From contig NZ_JAIUCZ020000016.1 of assembly GCF_020176955.2 (NCBI RefSeq), positions 62,001 through 126,000 of the forward strand: a stretch of 64,000 bases of DNA. The letters run 5' to 3'. Position numbers and translations under genes: made by a program. This DNA comes from Nocardia sp. alder85J (GTDB lineage Bacteria > Actinomycetota > Actinomycetes > Mycobacteriales > Mycobacteriaceae). Below, piece by piece: positions 61,068-64,000 of this stretch. The notes beneath the pieces are model-generated. The model was not told the DNA's origin, searched no databases, and saw only the letters and a program-made list of their open reading frames with translations. Positions within the stretch are counted from its first letter, which is position 1. Each line of letters begins with the position of its first letter.

Positions 61068-61802
61068 ATGGCCGCACCCGGACTGCCGGTCGCACGTCGA
61101 TGGGCCGTGGCAGCGCTGTTGCTGCTGACCGTGGCCACCGGATCGGTCGATGCCGTCAGTTATCTCGCGCTCGGACATGTGTTCGTCGCGAACATGACCG
61201 GCAACATCGTCTTCCTGGGGTTCGGTCTGGACCCCGGGTCCGGGCTGTCGGCCGCCGCCTCGCTGGTCGCCATCGCCGGTTTTCTGGCCGGTTCCCTGCT
61301 GGGCGGTCGTGCGGGCAGTCACCTGCACGACCGCCCCCGCCGCTGGCTCACCGGAGTTTTCGGCCTGCAAGCCGTCGTGATGGCGGTCGCGGCCGTGCTC
61401 ACCGGCGCCGGCGTGCTCGGCGGATCCAGGCCGGGGACCTACGGGCTGCTCGTGGTGCTGGCCGTGTGCTTCGGATTGCAGAACGCCACCGTGCGCAGGC
61501 TCGCGCCCCCCGACCTCACCACGACGGTGCTGACCCTGACGATCACGGGATTGGCGGCGGATTCGGTCCTGGGTGGCGGCACCGGCGCCAAACCGGGCCG
61601 CCGGCTGGGCTCGATCGCGGCGATGCTGTGCGGCGCGGGCGGCGGCGCCGTGCTGCTGCGGCTGTCCCCGGCCGCGGCCATCGCCGCCGGCGCCGGGCTC
61701 GTCGCGGTCGCCGCCGGCGTCTTCCACTACGCACCCGAACCGGACCCGTCGCCGGCGGCAGCTCATCCGGGAACGACCGAAGAAATGGGAATTCGACCGT
61801 GA
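61068..61802 (+). CDS. YoaK family (DUF1275) membrane protein
   Basis: 244 residues, about six helices. The family opening TGSVDAVSYLALGHVFVANM followed by TGNIVFLGFGL is clear, and FGLQNATVRRLAPPDLTTTV is the second conserved segment. Function is not established. AGGAAGG lies 9 bases before the ATG, 22 bases after the previous stop. The last residues overlap the DoxX gene start (GTGA). Confidence 0.93.
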   Translation: MAAPGLPVARRWAVAALLLLTVATGSVDAVSYLALGHVFVANMTGNIVFLGFGLDPGSGLSAAASLVAIAGFLAGSLLGGRAGSHLHDRPRRWLTGVFGLQAVVMAVAAVLTGAGVLGGSRPGTYGLLVVLAVCFGLQNATVRRLAPPDLTTTVLTLTITGLAADSVLGGGTGAKPGRRLGSIAAMLCGAGGGAVLLRLSPAAAIAAGAGLVAVAAGVFHYAPEPDPSPAAAHPGTTEEMGIRP

Positions 61803-62218
61803 TCCTGTTACGCACCGCCGCCCGGATCCTCACGGGATCGACGTACGCGATACTCGGCTGGGAGGTCGCGCGGGCACCCGGTCAGCGGGTCGAGATCGCC
61901 GCGGACACGCTGGCGGCGCTGCGCCGGTTCGTGCCGCTGCCGGGGGACGACGAGTCGATCGTCCGCGGTAACGGCGCGGTGCAGGCCGTGGGTGGTCTCC
62001 TGCTCGCCCTGGGCCTGTTCCCGCGGGTGTCGGCGGCCGTGCTGGCGATCTCGATGGTCCCGACCACCGTTGCGGGACACGGGTTCTGGCAGGAGGGAGA
62101 GCCCGAGGTCTGGCGATTCGAGCGCATCCAGTTCCAGAAGAACCTCGCCATGCTCGGCGGCCTGGCCTTCGCCTGCCTCGACGATCGGCGCGGTCCGGTC
62201 CGGAGCGCCGGGCAGTAG
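61799..62218 (+). CDS. DoxX-like membrane protein
   Basis: 139 residues. An N-terminal helix (TAARILTGSTYAILGWEVAR), a hydrophilic loop, GNGAVQAVGGLLLALGLFPR and VSAAVLAISMVPTTVAGHGF, then RIQFQKNLAMLGGLAFACLD are the DoxX pattern, seen in quinol- or thiol-redox linked membrane proteins. Role here unknown. GTG overlaps the YoaK stop. It is the last gene of the operon and stops 12 bases before the convergent NmrA-like gene, with no hairpin visible. Confidence 0.9.
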   Translation: MILLRTAARILTGSTYAILGWEVARAPGQRVEIAADTLAALRRFVPLPGDDESIVRGNGAVQAVGGLLLALGLFPRVSAAVLAISMVPTTVAGHGFWQEGEPEVWRFERIQFQKNLAMLGGLAFACLDDRRGPVRSAGQ

Positions 62219-62230
62219 GCGCGGAGCCGG

Positions 62231-63079
62231 TCAGCGAAACCGGCCGGCATGGCGGGTGCACCAGTCCGCGAAGGTGCGCGGCGGGCGGCCGAGCAGGGTT
62301 GCCACGGTGTCGGTGCGCAGGCCCGTGGTGTCGGCGCGCATCAGGGTGAAGCCCTCGAGGATGGCCTCGGCCAGTGCGGGCGGGGCGCCGTCGGCGTAGC
62401 GGGCGCGGACCGCCTCCTCCGGGGTGGCGGCCGTGCGCACCGGGATCACTCGGCCCAGCGCGGCCGCGAGCACCGCGACTTGTTCCGCGGCGGTGAAGGT
62501 TTCGTCGCCGGTGAGGACGTACTCGGCGCCGTCGTGCCCGTCCTCGGTGAGAGCGAGCGCCGCCACCGCCGCGATATCGGCCGGGTCGATCGGGGCGTAG
62601 CGGCCCGGACCGCTGGGATCCAGCACCGGCTGCCCGGCCCGGATCGCGGTCACCCACTCCAGCGCGTTGGTCATGTAGCCGCCGGGCCGCAGGATCGTCG
62701 CGGAAATGCCGCTGTCCCTGACGATCCGCTCCCGCTCGTGATGCCAGCGGCCCATCGCGGGCATCGGATCCCCGAGCACGTTGAACGACGACAGCAGGAC
62801 CAGTCGCCGCACCCCGGCCCGCCGTGCCGCGGCCACCGCCGCGGCGGCCGGCGCCACCGCCAGCCCGGGAATCATCAGGAAGGCCGCGTCGACGCCCTCG
62901 AAAGCCGGTGGGAGCGTAGCGGGATCGGTCAGATCGGCGACCACGCGCCGCGCTCGCGCGGGTAGATCCGCCGCCCGCGCCGGTTCGCGCACCAGTATCC
63001 GCACCTCCACGCCGCGCCGATCGAGTGCGCGCACCAGCGCACTGCCGACATTCCCGGTGGCACCGGTGACCAGTATCAT
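62231..63079 (-). CDS. NmrA-like NAD(P)-binding protein (quinone oxidoreductase 2 type)
   Basis: 282 residues. Cofactor motif TGATGNVGSALVRAL (5-19), RILVREPARA (Arg after strand 2 suggests NADP), GVDAAFLMIPGLA, RLVLLSSFNVLG and TILRPGGYMTNALEW. This resembles NmrA/QOR2 proteins, which reduce quinones or sense redox state. GGAGGG precedes the ATG. It is divergent from a MarR regulator across a perfect inverted repeat, a typical arrangement for electrophile or quinone-responsive pairs. Confidence 0.92.
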   Translation of the reverse strand: MILVTGATGNVGSALVRALDRRGVEVRILVREPARAADLPARARRVVADLTDPATLPPAFEGVDAAFLMIPGLAVAPAAAAVAAARRAGVRRLVLLSSFNVLGDPMPAMGRWHHERERIVRDSGISATILRPGGYMTNALEWVTAIRAGQPVLDPSGPGRYAPIDPADIAAVAALALTEDGHDGAEYVLTGDETFTAAEQVAVLAAALGRVIPVRTAATPEEAVRARYADGAPPALAEAILEGFTLMRADTTGLRTDTVATLLGRPPRTFADWCTRHAGRFR

Positions 63080-63092
63080 TGTCCCTCCAGAT

Positions 63093-63131
63093 CGTTTGCC
63101 GTCTAACGATAAAAACGTTAGACGGCAAACG
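63093..63131. promoter_or_regulatory. MarR operator
   Basis: Perfect 16-bp inverted repeat: CGTTTGCCGTCTAACG (63093-63108) and its complement (63116-63131), separated by ATAAAAA. Each arm itself begins CGTT and ends AACG, so it could bind one dimer per arm. It lies between the divergent NmrA-like and MarR genes. Confidence 0.85.
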
Positions 63132-63159
63132 AGTTTCCCGTCAACCCCGGAGGAGACCC

Positions 63160-63615
63160 GTGCCGGAATTCCTGGACCTGCACGGCCGCACCTCGAAACT
63201 GGTGCGCGCCTTGGCCGATCGCGATATGCGGCGACACGGACTGCACCTGGGCCAGAACCTGGTGCTGGCCGCGCTGTGGGACGACGACGGCCGCACCCCG
63301 GGGGAGATGGCCGCGGCCCTGAACGTGACCACCCCGACGGTGGTGAAGGCGGCCAACCGGATGGCCGCCGCGGGCCTGCTGGAACGCCGCCGCGACGAAC
63401 AGGACCTGCGCCTGGTCCGCCTGTGGCTTACCGAAGCCGGTCGCGCCCTCCAGGATCCGATCGAAGCCGACCGGAAGGCGTTGGAGGACAGCATCACCGC
63501 GCGCCTCACCCCGGAGGAACTCGCCGGCCTCCTGGCGGCACTCGCGAAGATCCACGACACCGCGGCCGAATTGGTCGGCGCCCCAACCGATCACACGGAC
63601 GCGATCCCGGACTGA
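63160..63615 (+). CDS. MarR-family regulator
   Basis: 151 residues. Winged helix: HGLHLGQNLVLAALWDDDGR, TPGEMAAALNVTTPTVVKAA, then NRMAAAGLLERRRDEQDLRL with the wing. The flanking helices form the dimer interface. No Cys is seen near the N-terminus, so a thiol redox switch of the OhrR kind is unlikely; a small-molecule ligand is expected. GTG at 63160 with GGAGGAGA upstream. It probably represses itself and the NmrA-like gene through the inverted repeat. Confidence 0.94.
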   Translation: MPEFLDLHGRTSKLVRALADRDMRRHGLHLGQNLVLAALWDDDGRTPGEMAAALNVTTPTVVKAANRMAAAGLLERRRDEQDLRLVRLWLTEAGRALQDPIEADRKALEDSITARLTPEELAGLLAALAKIHDTAAELVGAPTDHTDAIPD

Positions 63616-63633
63616 GCGGTAGGCGGATACGGC

Positions 63634-64000
63634 TCAGTCGGTGGCGAGTTCGTGGCTCAGGGTGGCCCAGCGGTCGAGGAGGGTGGTGGCGGCGCCGGAG
63701 TCGACGGATGCGGCGGCTCGGGTGAGGTTGGCGGCGAGGGTGGTGTGGAGGTCGGTGGCGGCGGTCTGGGGGGTGAGTTCGTAGGCCGTGATGGCGGCGG
63801 CGGAATTCAGGAGGACGGCGTCGCGGACGGGGCCGGGGGCGCCGGCGAACATCTCGCGGGCGATGGCGGCGTTCGCGTCGGCGTCGCCGCCGCGCAGGGC
63901 CGCGGGCTCGACGCGGCGGATGCCCAGGCGGGTGGGGTCGATGGTGATCTCGGTGGCACGGCCGCCGGTGACCAGCCAGCCGCGGGTGAGGTCGGCGGTG
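63634..64000 (-). CDS. trpD: Anthranilate phosphoribosyltransferase, C-terminal part (5' end outside window)
   Basis: The last ~121 residues are present; the frame continues past the window edge. ITIDPTRLGIRRVEPAALRG followed by GDADANAAIAREMFAG and RDAVLLNSAAAITAYEL is the conserved TrpD C-terminal region. The enzyme joins anthranilate and PRPP in tryptophan synthesis. In M. tuberculosis trpD (Rv2192c) lies close to ctaE-qcrCAB and the ctaC-ctaF pair; its presence here suggests the accessory block was inserted between ctaF and trpD. Confidence 0.93.
   Translation of the reverse strand, partial: TADLTRGWLVTGGRATEITIDPTRLGIRRVEPAALRGGDADANAAIAREMFAGAPGPVRDAVLLNSAAAITAYELTPQTAATDLHTTLAANLTRAAASVDSGAATTLLDRWATLSHELATD

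Overview
The window is about 64 kb of high-GC actinobacterial chromosome, most likely Nocardia or a close relative. Evidence: many genes start with GTG; the stretch from about 10.8 to 39.4 kb carries nearly the gene set that, as I recall it, lies between ctaF/ctaC (Rv2199c/Rv2200c) and glnA1 (Rv2220) in Mycobacterium tuberculosis; and mycobacterial-type markers are present (AdoK, DUF4191, DUF3043, CtaF, Pro/Gly-rich envelope protein). No rRNA, tRNA or CRISPR array was seen.

Left end (1-10.7 kb): the last two modules of a reductase-terminated nonribosomal peptide synthetase, a convergent aldo/keto reductase, and a very long Pro/Gly repeat protein with a four-helix membrane tail.

Core block (10.8-39.4 kb): glnA with a GlnR-type operator; RDD and DUF4191 membrane proteins; an EF-G-like GTPase; lipA, lipB and dlaT (lipoate synthesis and a lipoylated E2); leucyl aminopeptidase; gcvT; ilvE; an MBL hydrolase; adenosine kinase; an A-type Fe-S protein; a GlxA-type regulator; fused cobU-cobT plus cobS (cobalamin nucleotide loop); a secreted purple acid phosphatase; asnB; and ctaC-ctaF (cytochrome oxidase). 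Twelve genes in this block, plus the thioesterase at 39,476, show a TAnnnT -10 hexamer ending 6-7 nt before the start codon, the mark of leaderless mRNAs. Genes further right mostly use Shine-Dalgarno sites or 4-base stop/start overlaps.

Accessory block (39.5-63.6 kb): inserted between ctaF and trpD. Its parts are: a thioesterase, an FAD oxidase and a Rossmann protein; a low-GC toxin/antitoxin/DUF6941 cassette; an IclR regulator divergent from cysD-cysNC, followed by DUF1214, SDR and sulfotransferase genes (PAPS made next to its user); a TetR regulator divergent from an acyl-CoA operon (SDR, acyl-CoA dehydrogenase, ligase, MaoC hydratase), with a perfect 12-bp inverted repeat over both promoters; a seven-gene operon led by a 2-deoxy-scyllo-inosose-synthase-like cyclase with two cupins, an SDR and three membrane proteins; and a MarR/NmrA divergent pair around a perfect 16-bp inverted repeat. 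The window closes in the 3' part of trpD.

The strongest candidates for undescribed biology are the cyclase-cupin-SDR operon, the PAPS/sulfotransferase island and the toxin/antitoxin/DUF6941 cassette.
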